Below are positions 24,098-36,169 of a stretch of DNA of 64,000 nucleotides, in pieces. The translations under genes were made by a program, and so were the position numbers. Position 1 is the stretch's first letter. Every line of letters begins with the position of its first letter. Where the stretch lies: NCBI RefSeq assembly GCF_964656455.1, contig NC_135717.1:147760308-147824307 (forward strand). The letters are read 5' to 3'. The stretch is from Halichoerus grypus. Lineage: Eukaryota; Chordata; Mammalia; Carnivora; Phocidae. The notes beneath the pieces were generated by a model. The model saw only the letters and a list, made by a program, of their open reading frames with translations. It was not told the origin of the DNA and searched no databases.

Positions 24098-24704
24098 AAA
24101 ATGTCCATACATCCCAAAACAATCGACAGATTTAATGCAATCCCTATCAAAATACCAACAGCATTTTTCACAGAACTAGAACAAACAATCCTAGAATTCA
24201 TAGCCAAATAATCTGAATAGCCAAAGCAATCTCAAAAAGAAAAAAGAAAACTGGAGGTATTATGATCCCAGATTTCAAGATATACTACAAAGCTATTGTA
24301 AACAAAACAGTATGTTACTGGAACAAAAACAGGCAAAGAGATCAATGGAACAGAATAAAGACCCCAGAAATAAACCCATGCTTATATGGTCAATTAATCT
24401 TTAACAAAGGAGGAAAGAATATGCAATGGGAAAAAGAGTCTCTTCAACAAATCGTGCTAGGAAAACTGGACAGCTACATGCAAAAGAATAAAACTGGACC
24501 ATTTTCTTACACCATACATAAAAATAAACTCAAAACAGATTAAGGACCTAAATGTGAGACCTGAAACCATAAAAATCTTAGAAGAGAGAACAGGCAGTAA
24601 TTTCTCTGACATGGGCCATAGCAACATTTTTCTAGAATGTCTCCTGAGTTAAGGGAAACAAACACAAAAATAAACTGTTAGAACTACATCAAAATAAAAA
24701 GCTT
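24098..24704 (+). mobile_element. Twin-primed L1: inverted ORF2 segment
   Basis: Here the same L1 continues on the opposite strand. A 94-codon frame (24262-24543) shows the ORF2 C-terminal third: [10 protein letters not shown] near its start, then [11 protein letters not shown] and [10 protein letters not shown]. The segment ends in 'aactacatcaaaataaaaag', which in L1 lies about 30 bases before the point where the antisense part begins. The two halves are therefore adjacent ORF2 sequence joined in inverted order. ORF2p is the L1 endonuclease/reverse transcriptase; this copy lacks both catalytic domains. Confidence 0.9.
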
Positions 24705-24824
24705 AACATATTTTAATTTCATCCATGAAGTTCGTATTTCCAAATGAGATCACATTCACAGGTACTGAGAGTTACAACTTGAACATATCTTTTGGAAGGA
24801 TACAATTCACCCATTACAGGCACT

Positions 24825-25250
24825 GACATAGTAGAGCTTTCTCTTGAGAAAAATGTATAACAAATAGAAATAGACTTAGGAATGAACCAGTCTGTTAGGA
24901 ATGCTCTTCAGATAGATAACTCAAGGTGGGATTCAAGAAAGGAATTGCAAATATTTGTTAAGCTAGGGATCTCCACAGGGCACAATTCCAGTAATACCAC
25001 TAGTAGAGGCTACAATACGAATGGAACCCCTGGAGCTGTACCCTGCAGCTTATGCCTCAATTTCAAATCCTTTACAGAAGGCAGGAAAATAAATTAAGGA
25101 ATAAATCAAGTCCATTATAAGGTAATAATGAAGAGTGTTGGATACTGGAGAAAACTTGAGTGCTCTATCTAAAGGGTCAGTATTATTCACCTCCATCCTA
25201 CTATTACCATGCAGGAACATAGATCGAGTGCTACTAGGTGATCCATTTTT
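24825..25250. other. Unique DNA
   Basis: Nothing was recognised. The 71-codon frame 24882-25097 matches no family known to me. Confidence 0.35.
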
Positions 25251-25266
25251 TAAAAGAGAAATATAA

Positions 25267-25415
25267 GTAGATGGATGGGGAGATGTGTGAAATAGGTGAA
25301 GAGGATTAAGAGTACACTTATGGTGATGAGCACTGAGTAAGGTGTAGGATTGTTGAACTGTTATATTGTCTACCTAAAACTAATACAACACTGTGTTAAT
25401 TATACTTGAATAAGA
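25267..25415 (+). mobile_element. Very short L1 3' end with target duplication
   Basis: Sense L1 3' UTR of about 150 bp ('tgaaataggtgaagaggatt', 'tgatgagcactgagtaagg', 'acctaaaactaatacaacac'). A perfect 15-bp duplication, aaaagagaaatataa, lies at 25252-25266 and 25416-25430. Confidence 0.88.
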
Positions 25416-26149
25416 AAAAGAGAAATATAAAATTTGATTTTAATATAAAATCTCCCAATATTTAAATAACGAAATGCAAATTTTAAAATGTTTAATTATC
25501 TGTTTAACCTGTTAAGGTGTTTAAATGGCAGGTAGTGAGTCACCAATTTGCAATCTAATTTGGGCTCGCCTGATTCAAATGCAACTCTCACATTATAAGA
25601 AGTGGTTTCTTATACTAAGACTTCGGACCTTAAAAGGGAAAAATTGTGAAGACTTTAACCCCAATGATGTCATAAACTATATACCTTCAACCTAAGCATA
25701 AGTATACACTAGTTAGTGACTTGCTTTTTATTTTACCGTGAAAAAGAAAGTAATCAGTAGAGAATCCCTATAGTACTTACAACAAAACTGCCAACATCTG
25801 TCCTTCTTTCCCTGTTTCCTCTGTTTTCCCTTCTCTGTTACAGTGGATGAACAATTCATGTTTCTCTCTAAGGCCAAGTGCTCCACTTGTGTCATCAGTC
25901 ATGTCCCCTTCTACTGCTTAAAGGCAATGATCTCTGTTTCTCCCTCTCCCTCTCTTCCCTCACTGCACTGTTCTCACTCTTTCTTTCTCATTTGAACACA
26001 CTTCATAAGGATTTCATGCCCAAAACACTGAAAATGCTAATATCCAAGATCAGCAATGAACTCTACTTTGCCAAGCTTTATCAATTCTCAGACCTCATTT
26101 TATTTAATCTATCAATACATGTGACATGGTTCATTACTCTCTCTTTTTT

Positions 26150-26345
26150 AAAGATTTTTTTTTTTTTTTTAATTTTAGAGAGGTGGGGGGCGTGGGAGGA
26201 AGAACAGAGGGAGAAGGACAAGCCGACTCCATGCTGAGCACAGAGCCCAATGCAGGGCTCCATCCCACGACCCTGAGATCATGACCTGAGCTGAAATCCA
26301 GAGTCGGCTGCTTGACGGACTGAGCCACTACCCAGGCACCCTTCC
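26150..26345 (-). mobile_element. CAN SINE, older subtype, antisense
   Basis: T-rich tail, 'gaggtggggggcgtggg', 'gagatcatgacctgagctga', 'ggactgagccactacccagg'. The flanks ttcattactctctctttt and ttcatcactctctttt are an imperfect target duplication. The body matches the older SINEC subtype. Confidence 0.9.
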
Positions 26346-26384
26346 TTCATCACTCTCTTTTTAAACATATTTTCACTTGACTTT

Positions 26385-27255
26385 TTTTTTATTAAGCTTT
26401 TAAAATTTGAATTCTAGTATAGTTAATATACAGTGTTATATTAGTTTCAGACGTACAATATAGGGGGGATTCAACAATTCTATACATTACTCAGTGCTCA
26501 TCATAAATGTACTCTTTAATCCCCAGTTCCTATTTCACCCATCCCCCCCCAACTGCCCTCTGATAACCATCAGTTTGTTCTCTATTGTTAAGAGTCTATT
26601 TCTTGGTTTGTCTTTTTCCCTCCTTTGTTTGTTTGTTTTGTTTCTTAAATCCCACATATGAGTGAAATCATATGGTATTTATCTTTGACTGACTTATTTC
26701 ACTCAGCATTATATTCTCTAGCTCCATCCATCTTGTTGCAAATGGCAAGATTTCATTCTTTTTTATGGCTGAATAATATTTCATTATATATATAATAATA
26801 TATATATATATCAGAGACTATATGAGAATCAGAGCTGGTACATCTTGCTCTGTCATTCCTCCATCTATTGTCTACCTCTCTAGCTCCTCCTCTGTTCCAC
26901 TGACAGCTATATATATATGTATAGATAGATCTATCCATGTCTTTAATCCCCAGTGATATATATATCACATTTTCTTTATCCACTCATCAATCGATGACAC
27001 TTATGCTGTTTCCATAGGTTGACTATTGTAAATAATGCTGCAATAATCATAGGGGTGCATATATCATTTTGAATTGCGTTTGTGTATTTTTTAGGTAAAT
27101 ACCCAGTAGTGCAATTACTGGATCATAAGGTAGATCTATTTTTAACTTTCTGAGGAAACTCCATACTGTTTTCCACAGTAGCTGCACCAGTTTGCATTCC
27201 CACCAACAGTACATGAGGTTTCCTTTTTCTCCACATCCTCACCAACAATTGTTTC
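26385..27255 (-). mobile_element. L1 3' half, antisense, with internal insertion
   Basis: Antisense L1 3' UTR and ORF2 end, parallel to the copy at 28135-29162. Landmarks are 'agtatagttaatatacagtg', 'tacccagtagtgcaattac' and 'ttccacagtagctgcacc'. Probable short target duplication cacttgactt / catttgactt. The normal L1 text stops after 'ggctgaataatatttcatta' (about 26787) and resumes at 'cacattttctttatcc' (about 26967); the piece between is foreign. Confidence 0.88.
26822..26907 (-). repeat. 86-bp inverted copy of 27900-27986
   Basis: The reverse complement of this segment matches 27900-27986 with three substitutions clustered at one end plus about one length difference. Shared runs include ggaggagctagagaggtaga and gacagagcaagatgtaccag. 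Both ends sit in (TA)n sequence. It lies inside the L1 and so was inserted after it. Confidence 0.9.
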
Positions 27256-27259
27256 ATGT

Positions 27260-28130
27260 CATTTGACTTCTATAATAACACACTCTTGGTTATTTTCCCA
27301 CCTCTTAGTCTATTTTGGCAGTTTTTTCTTTTCATGCCACCAGAATGATCAGGGATGTGAAAATAAATGTTCAGCCACATCTTTGACTTGTCTAGGGCCC
27401 AGAAGTCCCATGGGTGAGAAACTTGAACACAGCTTATAAATGAGGTATAGGTAGGTCGACACCTATCCAATGGACTGGGGACCCCAGTAGAAGCTGATTT
27501 GGAAGGAGAGAAAAAAGGGGAGCTTGGGGGAAAAAAAAGTACCAGAAGGAAGAAGTCTGGCAATATAGGTGAAACTATGCAGCAAGGAATGGAAATCCAA
27601 GGAAAAGTGATTCCATATCCAATATGAGGTACTACCTAGCTATGACCTGATTCAGCACCCTCCCATAACACTCCCTCTATGCTACAACCCCAATAAGGAA
27701 GAAGAGAGCTATAACAGAGGATAAAAGTGTAACTAAAAGTTCAGTTGTTCTCCAATGGGGAAACCCTCTAAATAAAGGGAGCAAGCCTCAAGAAGCAGAA
27801 GGAGCTTTCTTGCCAAAAGGCCACTGATGTCAGGGATTTGGAGGAGGTCGTTAACACCAAGGTAGCAATACAGGCAGCCACCATAGGAGAGAAGGCCACA
27901 GCTGTCAACGGGACAGAGGAGGAGCTAGAGAGGTAGACAATAGATGGAGGAATGACAGAGCAAGATGTACCAGCTCTGATTCTCATGGATCACTTTATCT
28001 GAGGACTCCTAAAGGGAAGAGTTGGGGAGAAAAATGTGAGATAGAGCCTGGGCTTCCTGTTTGCCTTTCCATAAGTCTGAAATTGTCAAAATGTTTTTAA
28101 AAATCCAAACAAAATCCCCATAGTACATTT
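27260..28130. other. Unique DNA between two L1s, with possible decayed frame
   Basis: No repeat family was recognised. Around 27777-28002 the plus strand holds a charged, largely open frame (aag aag cag aag gag..., E/K-rich), with in-frame stops at 27750 and 27930. It could be part of a decayed exon or retrocopy, but I recognise no parent protein. Confidence 0.3.
27900..27986 (+). repeat. Source copy of the inverted 86-bp duplicate
   Basis: This is the probable donor of the inverted segment at 26822-26907, because it sits in continuous unique sequence while the other copy breaks an L1. Confidence 0.85.
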
Positions 28131-28134
28131 GATT

Positions 28135-29162
28135 TTTGACCTCTTAAAATTTTTTAATTTAAATTCTGGTTAATTAACATGCAATGTAATATTAGTTTCA
28201 ATATAGTGTAATATTGGTGTACCCGGTACTCATCAATAAGTGCCCTCCTTAATCCCCATCACCTATTTCACCCATCCCCCCACCCAACTCCATCTGGTAA
28301 CCATCAGTTTGTTCTCTATAGTTAAGAGTCTGTTTCTTGGTTTGCCTTTCTGCCCCACTTTTTTTCCACCCCTAACTCATTTGTTTTGTTCCTTGAATCC
28401 GACATATGAGTGAAATCATATGGTATTTGTCTTTCTGTGACTTATTTCGTTTAGCATTACACACTCTAGCTCCATCCATGTCATTACAAATGGCAAGATA
28501 TCTTTCTTTTCTTTGTCTAAGTAATATTATATGTGTATACACATACCACATCTTCTTTATCCATTTATAAGTTGATGGACACTTGGGTTGTTTCCATAAT
28601 TTAGCTATTATAGATAATGCTGCAATAAACATATGGGTGCATATATCCCTTTGTTTTTGTATTCTTTGGGTAAATACCTAGCAGTGCAGTTGCTGGATCG
28701 TAGGGTAGTTCTATTTTTAACTTTTTAAGGAACCTCCATACTGTTTTTCCAGAGTGGCTGTACCAATTTGCATTCCCACCAGCGGTTCAAGAGAGTTCCG
28801 CTTTCGCCACATCCTCACCAACACCTGTTGTTTCTTGTGTTATTGATTTTAGCCATTCTGGCAGGTATGAAGTAACATCTCATTGTGGTTTTGATTTGTA
28901 TTACACTGATGTTGAGCATCTTTTCATGTGTCTGTTGGTCATCTGTATGTCTTCTTTGGAAAGACATGTGTATTCATGCCTTCTGCCCATTTTTTAGTTG
29001 TATTACTCATTTTTGAGGCATTGAGTTTTATCAGTTCTTTATATATTTTGGATACTAACCCTTTATCACATATGTCATTTGCAAATATCTTTTCCCACTC
29101 CGTAGGTTACGTTTTAGTTCTGTTGATTGTTTCCTTCACTGTGCAGAAGACTTTCATTTAGA
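28135..29162 (-). mobile_element. L1 3' half, antisense
   Basis: Uninterrupted antisense L1: 'ttaacatgcaatgtaatatt', 'cacccatccccccaccc', 'catatggtatttgtctttct', 'taatgctgcaataaaca', 'ggtaaatacctagcagtgc', 'cctgttgtttcttgtgtta', ending at 'actgtgcagaagac'. It covers the 3' UTR and ORF2 C-terminus only. Short frames here are L1 shadows. Confidence 0.92.
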
Positions 29163-29294
29163 ACAATGATAATAAAGATTCTCCCTCCATGTTTGATATT
29201 TGAACACTGGAAGATTTCAGGCCCATACTTACCCTTTCTCCTCTTGCACTCCATCTAGGCAAGCCAATAAAAATGCCCAAGTCCTCCTTTTCTT

Positions 29295-29496
29295 TTTTTT
29301 TTTTTTTAAAGATTTTATTTATTTATTTGACAGAGAGAAAGATAGCGAGAGGAGGAACACAAGCAGGGGGAGTGGGAGAGGGAGAAGCAGGCTCTCCGCC
29401 GAGCAGGGAGCCCAATGCGGGACTCAATCCCAGGACCCTGGGCTCATGACCTGAGCCGAAGGCAGACGCTAATGACTGAGCCACCCAGGCACCCCT
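29295..29496 (-). mobile_element. CAN SINE, antisense, with exact target duplication
   Basis: Near-consensus. The perfect 16-bp duplication aagtcctccttttctt is at 29279-29294 and 29497-29512. Confidence 0.95.
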
Positions 29497-29514
29497 AAGT
29501 CCTCCTTTTCTTGG

Positions 29515-31045
29515 TGTCAGTGGTATGTTCAAACCACACAGACTCAGAGCCATGCACAGGAACCCTCACCACAGCCCCACCTCCTAACCACAATAAAACC
29601 CAAAGCCATCATCCATCCCTTTGCTAAAGCCATTCCATATTTTCCAGGTTAGCTTGAATGCCTGCCTTATTTTACCCAAATAGTCTCATTAAGTGTGTTA
29701 TAAATGTTTTCATACTCTTTCAGTGCATGTGTGGTGTCCTTAGTCTCCACATAAAATACAATTCTGGGTAGGGGGTACTGATCTCATACCCATTTTTTAT
29801 GGGCAACCACGAAAAACAGTATTATAATAGAGGGTAATAAAAAGCACTGTAAAACATAATATCTAGAAAGAAGAGGGAAATTACAAAGAAATGGAAAGAA
29901 AATAGAAAACGTTTGGCAGAAAGTGGAATATAATGGTCAATCTCTTATCATTTCTCAAGATATTTTCTTAGGTTGCACCTCACTTAGAATACAGATAAAC
30001 CTTTAGAAATGTTTCCAGTAAGCCATTATAAAGACAGAAGACATCTCTCAGAATTCACAGGATATTTTCACTCAGATGCCATCAGTGTTCATGATATATA
30101 TTTTAAATATATAATGAAATGAACTCACTGCAAAGACATTTTATTGCCTTAAGAAGAATTTCCCTCTCATCTCCAGCATGTAATTATTTGTCCCATGCTA
30201 TTCAACACAACACTCTCTTATTTCTGAAAATGTTCACAGACTCCTTGCATGTGATCACAATCTATCTATGCCAACTGACAATTGTTACAGAAATCTTGCT
30301 GCCTCTATGGAGAAAAGAGTATGCATGGTGAAAAAGCAAATCTGATTAAAGGCTTCTTGCCTAAGGGAAGAGAGAACTCCATTGACAAATGTTTAGGGAT
30401 CATTGATTTTTAGGTGAAAAACAAGAAAACAAAGAGAAAAATTGAGAAGGCAAAAGAAAATTAAAGCCTGAAAACAGATGTTGAAAATTGTTTGCATGTA
30501 GAAAATCTTTGTTTATGCTTAGAAAATCAACATCTTGAAGCTAAAATGTCACTGAATTTGGATGAATTCTTAGTTTCTCATAGACCCCAAATCCAGCATT
30601 CTGCTTGCCATGGGCTACCTTCTGAATTATACTGACTGTTTTAAAGTTCTGATGTGGATTTGAACTTCAATTATTTAAATGTTAAAATAAGTGTCTGAAT
30701 AAGTAGCAAGGTAAAATTCACTCTAACCTTTGCAACTGAATTCAGATTTGGTAAAATATCAATTCTAGGATAAAACAACTTTAAGAGTCATTTAACAGTA
30801 GACCATTAATTAAAAGCATCTTTAAGGTTATGGCAAGATATTATAATAGATTTGGATGACAGAAAGTAACAGAAATAATTTATCTTCACCCCAATCTTCA
30901 TTCTGCACGACTGGAGGATTCTAAGAACCAATGGGCTTGTGTATGGTGGTATTTCACTCACACTCCAGCATGAAAGTTATTTTCAGTACCTTATTTTGGT
31001 CTTGGGCTCTCAAGTACTTTATATTTAATTAGGATAATTTATACT
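29515..31045. other. Unique DNA
   Basis: No family, gene or RNA was recognised. Poly-purine and AT-rich patches only. Confidence 0.4.
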
Positions 31046-31062
31046 AATATAATGTATCTCTC

Positions 31063-31257
31063 TTTTTTTTTTTTTTAAAGATTTTATTTATTTATTTGAG
31101 ACAGAATGAGAGAGAGCACATGAGAGGGGGGGAGGGTCAGAGGGAGAAGCAGGCTCCCTGCTGAGCAGGGAGCCCGATGCGGGACTCGATCCAGGGACTC
31201 CAGGATCATGACCTGAGCCGAAGGCAGTCGCTTAACCAACTGAGCCACCCAGGCGCC
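31063..31257 (-). mobile_element. CAN SINE, antisense, with exact target duplication
   Basis: Near-consensus copy in reverse. Duplication aatataatgtatctct at 31046-31061 and 31258-31273. Confidence 0.95.
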
Positions 31258-31823
31258 AATATAATGTATCTCTTACACATGATGCATTTATTTATAAGAA
31301 ACTACTTCCTAGATATTCCCAGAGAATAGCAAGGAGCAAATGCTTTACCAATGTTGGGCAAGTGCCTAGCTCAATGTTTTAAAAACAGGAGCATGATAAT
31401 AACACATAATAGATAAAATGCTAAAAAGTTAAGAGTAAGATGGTGAATTAATTAAATGCAGCACTCCATTAACACTGTTGAAAGACCAAGACATTTTATG
31501 GTACTTTGATAAATGCAGCTACTAGAACATCCTCTAGAAAGCTTCCCTCTGTATTTCTTTTTGTACTTGAAGAGGAATACATAAAGACTTCTGAGGATTA
31601 GACAGAAAGCTATTTCAGCCATCTCTTTCTTTTCCCTAGCTTAGTACATCACTCTCCATAGTATCAGCAAAACCAAATTATAGTTATGGAAATTAAGGAA
31701 GGGCATATAGGATTTTACAAAGGACTAAGACTAAGAGACTTTTTGTCCCTGGACAACCTCTGATGGGATCAGAGCCTTGCTTGCCATTTCCATCAGCCAG
31801 ACATGACAAAGAAGAGGGAATGA

Positions 31824-32026
31824 GGGGCGCCTGGGTGGCTCAGTCGTTAAGCGTCTGCCTTCGGCTCAGGTCGTGATCCCAGGGTCCTGCGATCGAGCCC
31901 CGCATCCGGCTCCCAGCTTGGCGGGAAGCCCACTTCTCCTCTCCCACTCCCCCTGCTTGTGTTCCCTCTCTCGCTGTCTCTCTCTCTGTTAATAAATAAA
32001 TAAAATCTTTAAAAAAAAAAAAAAAA
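31824..32026 (+). mobile_element. CAN SINE, sense, young
   Basis: Starts with the full head ggggcgcctgggtggctcag, keeps CpGs (gtcgttaagcgtctg, gcgatcgagccccgc), ends in aaataaataaaatctttaaa plus a pure A run. Perfect 16-bp duplication aaagaagagggaatga at 31808-31823 and 32027-32042. Retained CpGs and an uninterrupted tail suggest recent insertion. Confidence 0.97.
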
Positions 32027-32932
32027 AAAGAAGAGGGAATGAAAAGGGAATGCTGGGAAAGACCAGCAATCCCTGTACCGACAGATGAAAGATGACTGGA
32101 AACTGCTGTGAAAGAGAGGAGAAGGCAAGGGGGTCAATGCTCAGAGACGAAGACCCTTTGCCCTTCTTTGCTCCCGCTTTTATTGGTTCTTCAGGATAAT
32201 CACAAATCCTTATCACTGTTTCTCAAGCACGTGATGTGTGACAAGGGGTCTTACTGAAACTAGGAGGATCTGTTTATGGGAAAGATACAATATGCAGATT
32301 ATGCTAATATGCGTGTTCTATGAGTTCTGCTAAACATAGCCTAAGGGACAATGCATACGTCTCTTAGATCACAGGGCAGGTCTTTGGGCTAAGAAAGCTT
32401 CGGGAAGGCAACTCCCCACAGCATTCCTATGGCAGAGTGGTCATGCAGGCCTCAGCATTCCAAGGGCCTATGCCCTTCTCCAAAACCTTCCCTGCCATCA
32501 GCAGCCTCGTGTTACATTTTAGCAAGCCAGGTATTATAACTGATTTCATGCTCTACATTAACCCCAACACAGGAAAATAGGAAATAACTACAAAAAATAC
32601 GTTTTTCTAAAGTAAAAGTCTTCTTGACTATACAGAGGTATTTCTGTTTTGTTTTGTTTTCCATTTCAACCACAGAAGCAAGATTCATAACCTTTTCTAG
32701 GATCCTAAAAGAGAAGAAGAGCGGATTAAGTAGAATGACAGCACAGTCTATAGGATAGGGTTGTAACACCCAAAAGAGATCAGTTTATAGCTATTACTGG
32801 CCATAAAGCTTGACTGGTGATACAGACATTTGTTGGTAGTCTCACCAGAAACCTTCCTTTATCATTTAAGGAAGTGAAGTAGACCCAGTAAAATGTATTC
32901 CAACCCTAGTTTCAGTTTTAAAAAATAAGCTC

Positions 32933-33775
<843 letters not shown>

Positions 33776-33789
33776 AAAAAATAAGCTCA

Positions 33790-34115
33790 TTGCCTCCTAC
33801 TGGGCAAAGGTTTTAGCTCAGGAGTAGGCATGTGATCAAACCTGGTATACAAAGGAATCATTCTCCTCGGCTCTATTCCAGGAGTTTTGGATCCAAACCG
33901 GTCTCTTGCCTGCAGGACATTAAAAAAAAAAAAAGGATGTCCACAGTTCTGGTAGCTATTGGCAACCATGTTAAGACTACAGGGGAACCATTATTGATGA
34001 AATGTCGACCATAAACAAGGCTGGGCTGAGAGAAAGAAACTGGTCCTTGGTGATACCTCAAACTGCCCTACTTCTGGTCTTTTCAGTTATATGACTCAAT
34101 AAATTTTTATTGACT
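33790..34115 (+). mobile_element. Ancient LTR/MER-type repeat, family unassigned
   Basis: The wording 'ggcatgtgatcaaacctgg', 'gctgagagaaagaaactggtcc' and 'ttttcagttatatgactcaataaa' with a poly(A)-like end fits a widespread old mammalian repeat. The RPS6 copy inserted at or near its start. No name is assigned. Confidence 0.35.
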
Positions 34116-34209
34116 AAGTATATTTGAGGTAACATTTTTGCTATTGCCACTGAAGTGTAGTGAGGGACTGGCAATACAACGATGTTAATCAAGTTTGTCA
34201 AAATATATC

Positions 34210-34335
34210 TTTTTATTTATCCAGCGTTTATTTATTATATGTACCAAATCCTGTGCTAAGTCCAGAAGATGCATGATATGATAAACAAGTCAAGCGTGGT
34301 CTTTACCATCCCAGAATTTAGAACCTAGTATTTAG
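34210..34335 (-). mobile_element. L2 3' end, antisense
   Basis: 'ccagcgtttatttattatatg', 'aatcctgtgctaagtccagaa', 'cgtggtctttaccatcccagaa' follow the reversed LINE2 terminus. Confidence 0.5.
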
Positions 34336-34889
34336 AAAATAGGCAAGAAACATGGCAAGTGCCATGAGGAGAGAAACATTGAGTATCATGGGAGAAATTA
34401 GAAGCCACTGTATAGTGGGCATTTGTATATATGAAGACTCTCACTTCAGTATCTCTTCCTAAAGCTTCTGGATTTCCTTTGAGAGAATTATCTTTCTGTT
34501 GAGTATTGGTAGACTGGCAAATGTCTGATTCATACTACAGAAATGAAAATGTTCAAGTTCTTTCTTTTCACAGCCCAATTAATTCAGAGCATGTGTGTAT
34601 TACCTTAGCTTAGCTAATTAGCTGCTCTTTCCCAGAGCATCTTGAGTATCACAAATATAGAAGAAACAATTGGAATTCATTGTTCGTTCTCACTGAGGCA
34701 CCCAAAGCAAATGATTCCTGCTGCAAGATTGTTGCCAAACTTCCTGCTTCCCTAGCATCCAATACATTTTCCCTAATGATCTGTTCTGAGAACCCCAGTA
34801 GTCATCCCATAAATTCTGTTGTGCTTGTATTAGCCAAACTTAGTTGTTGTTGCTTGCAGTCAAGGAACCCTAACCTGTACTTTGGGTGT

Positions 34890-35381
34890 CAAGGAAGACT
34901 CCTGATGGAACTGACCAACTAGGTTGAGATCTTTTTGTTTTATGTCCATAAATGCAATTTATTAAAGGACTGCTTTGCCTAAGATTAATTTCAAGGGATC
35001 AAAATGTGAAATTGTAACTCAGAGTGTAAACAACCAAACAAAAGAAGAAGCAAAGGGAAACCACACAGATTAAAGTAACACAACATGAACAGAGTTCAAG
35101 AAGAGAAAAGGCAACAGGAATAGTAAAATTGCTGTGGCATAGTCTTGAGCAAATAAACCATGAGGAAATGCAAAGGAATTTAAAGAGCTCCTGAATTCAA
35201 CGAAGGAGAAACAGCATATTCCGTAACTAACAGGCAAAAGCAAATGGTGCAGAATAAAAGGGAAGGGTAAACCCTAAGTCATTGGCTCTAGCCATCCATG
35301 GTAAAAAGAGTTTTTCAATCCATGTGTGAAGGATTTGTGATTAAGAGCATGCTTATTAATCAATTGGCATACTGTATGTAC

Positions 35382-35415
<34 letters not shown>

Positions 35416-35935
35416 CTTATATGTATGTGGACATACCTTAGCTACAGTTAATTTGTAATATATGGACATTGGTTATTTTTTAAATGAATCCTCATATAGT
35501 AGACCCATAGTTTCTTTGGGGAATCTTCTCAGCAAATATATTCTCTTACATTCCAGAAAAAACTGTGGTATTGGGGCTAAATATATCTAAAATTGGATCC
35601 AAATGGATCTAGTCATGGTTTGGTGCCAAGGTTGGAAGAGTTATATTTGATTGACTTCTCCAGGTCACCAGGCACAGTGACATTTCTAATGCAACTGGCA
35701 TAAGTTATAAACAGTAGCTCCACCTCTTGTCTCTCACCACCTCTAGTCAGTTCTATTCAATCAAGTCAAAGCTACCTGGCTTTTTATAGTATAGTAAACA
35801 GAATCATAGTTGTTCACCTGAGGAGTTAAAATTTCTCTAGCACTGAATTCTAGGAGCAATTAATATTAAGAATTCTTATATAAGAGCCATGGACTATGTC
35901 CTCAAACATAATTTTGTTATTAAAAAATAACAGGA
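34890..35935. other. Unique DNA with a (TG)n run
   Basis: A (TG)n microsatellite of about 30 nt lies at 35384-35413. Nothing else was recognised. Confidence 0.4.
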
Positions 35936-36169
35936 ATGACTGTAAGTCAGGTTCCATTCAAAATTAAATCCAAATTCCAAGCAATCCACATACAACACTC
36001 TCTATGAACTAGATAGGAACATGATTTCAGCATGGACTCATGGAACATCACAGGAAAGTCCTTCCATGACACTGTCACAGAGAAGGCACCAGGGGGATGT
36101 ATGAAGCCCACCTCCAATGGACACTGAACACAGGCATCAGGACAAATCACATTGTCACTTTAAAAAACA

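Larger units (their letters stand above)
22791..24818 (-). mobile_element. MLT1-like MaLR LTR, antisense, split by an L1
   Basis: The left part (22791-23122) reads 'ctgccataacaaattaccac', 'gggtagcttaaaaaacagaa', 'tctggtggttgccagta', 'cttataaggacatcagtg'. The right part (24712-24818) resumes with 'gtatttccaaatgagatcac', 'attcacaggtactgaga' and ends 'ttcacccattaca'. Joined in thought, the two parts give one LTR in normal order, so the L1 between them is the younger insertion. Confidence 0.85.

Noticed and set aside
24262..24543. 94-codon frame as a novel protein
   Set aside because: It is plainly L1 ORF2 C-terminal sequence within a twin-primed insertion.
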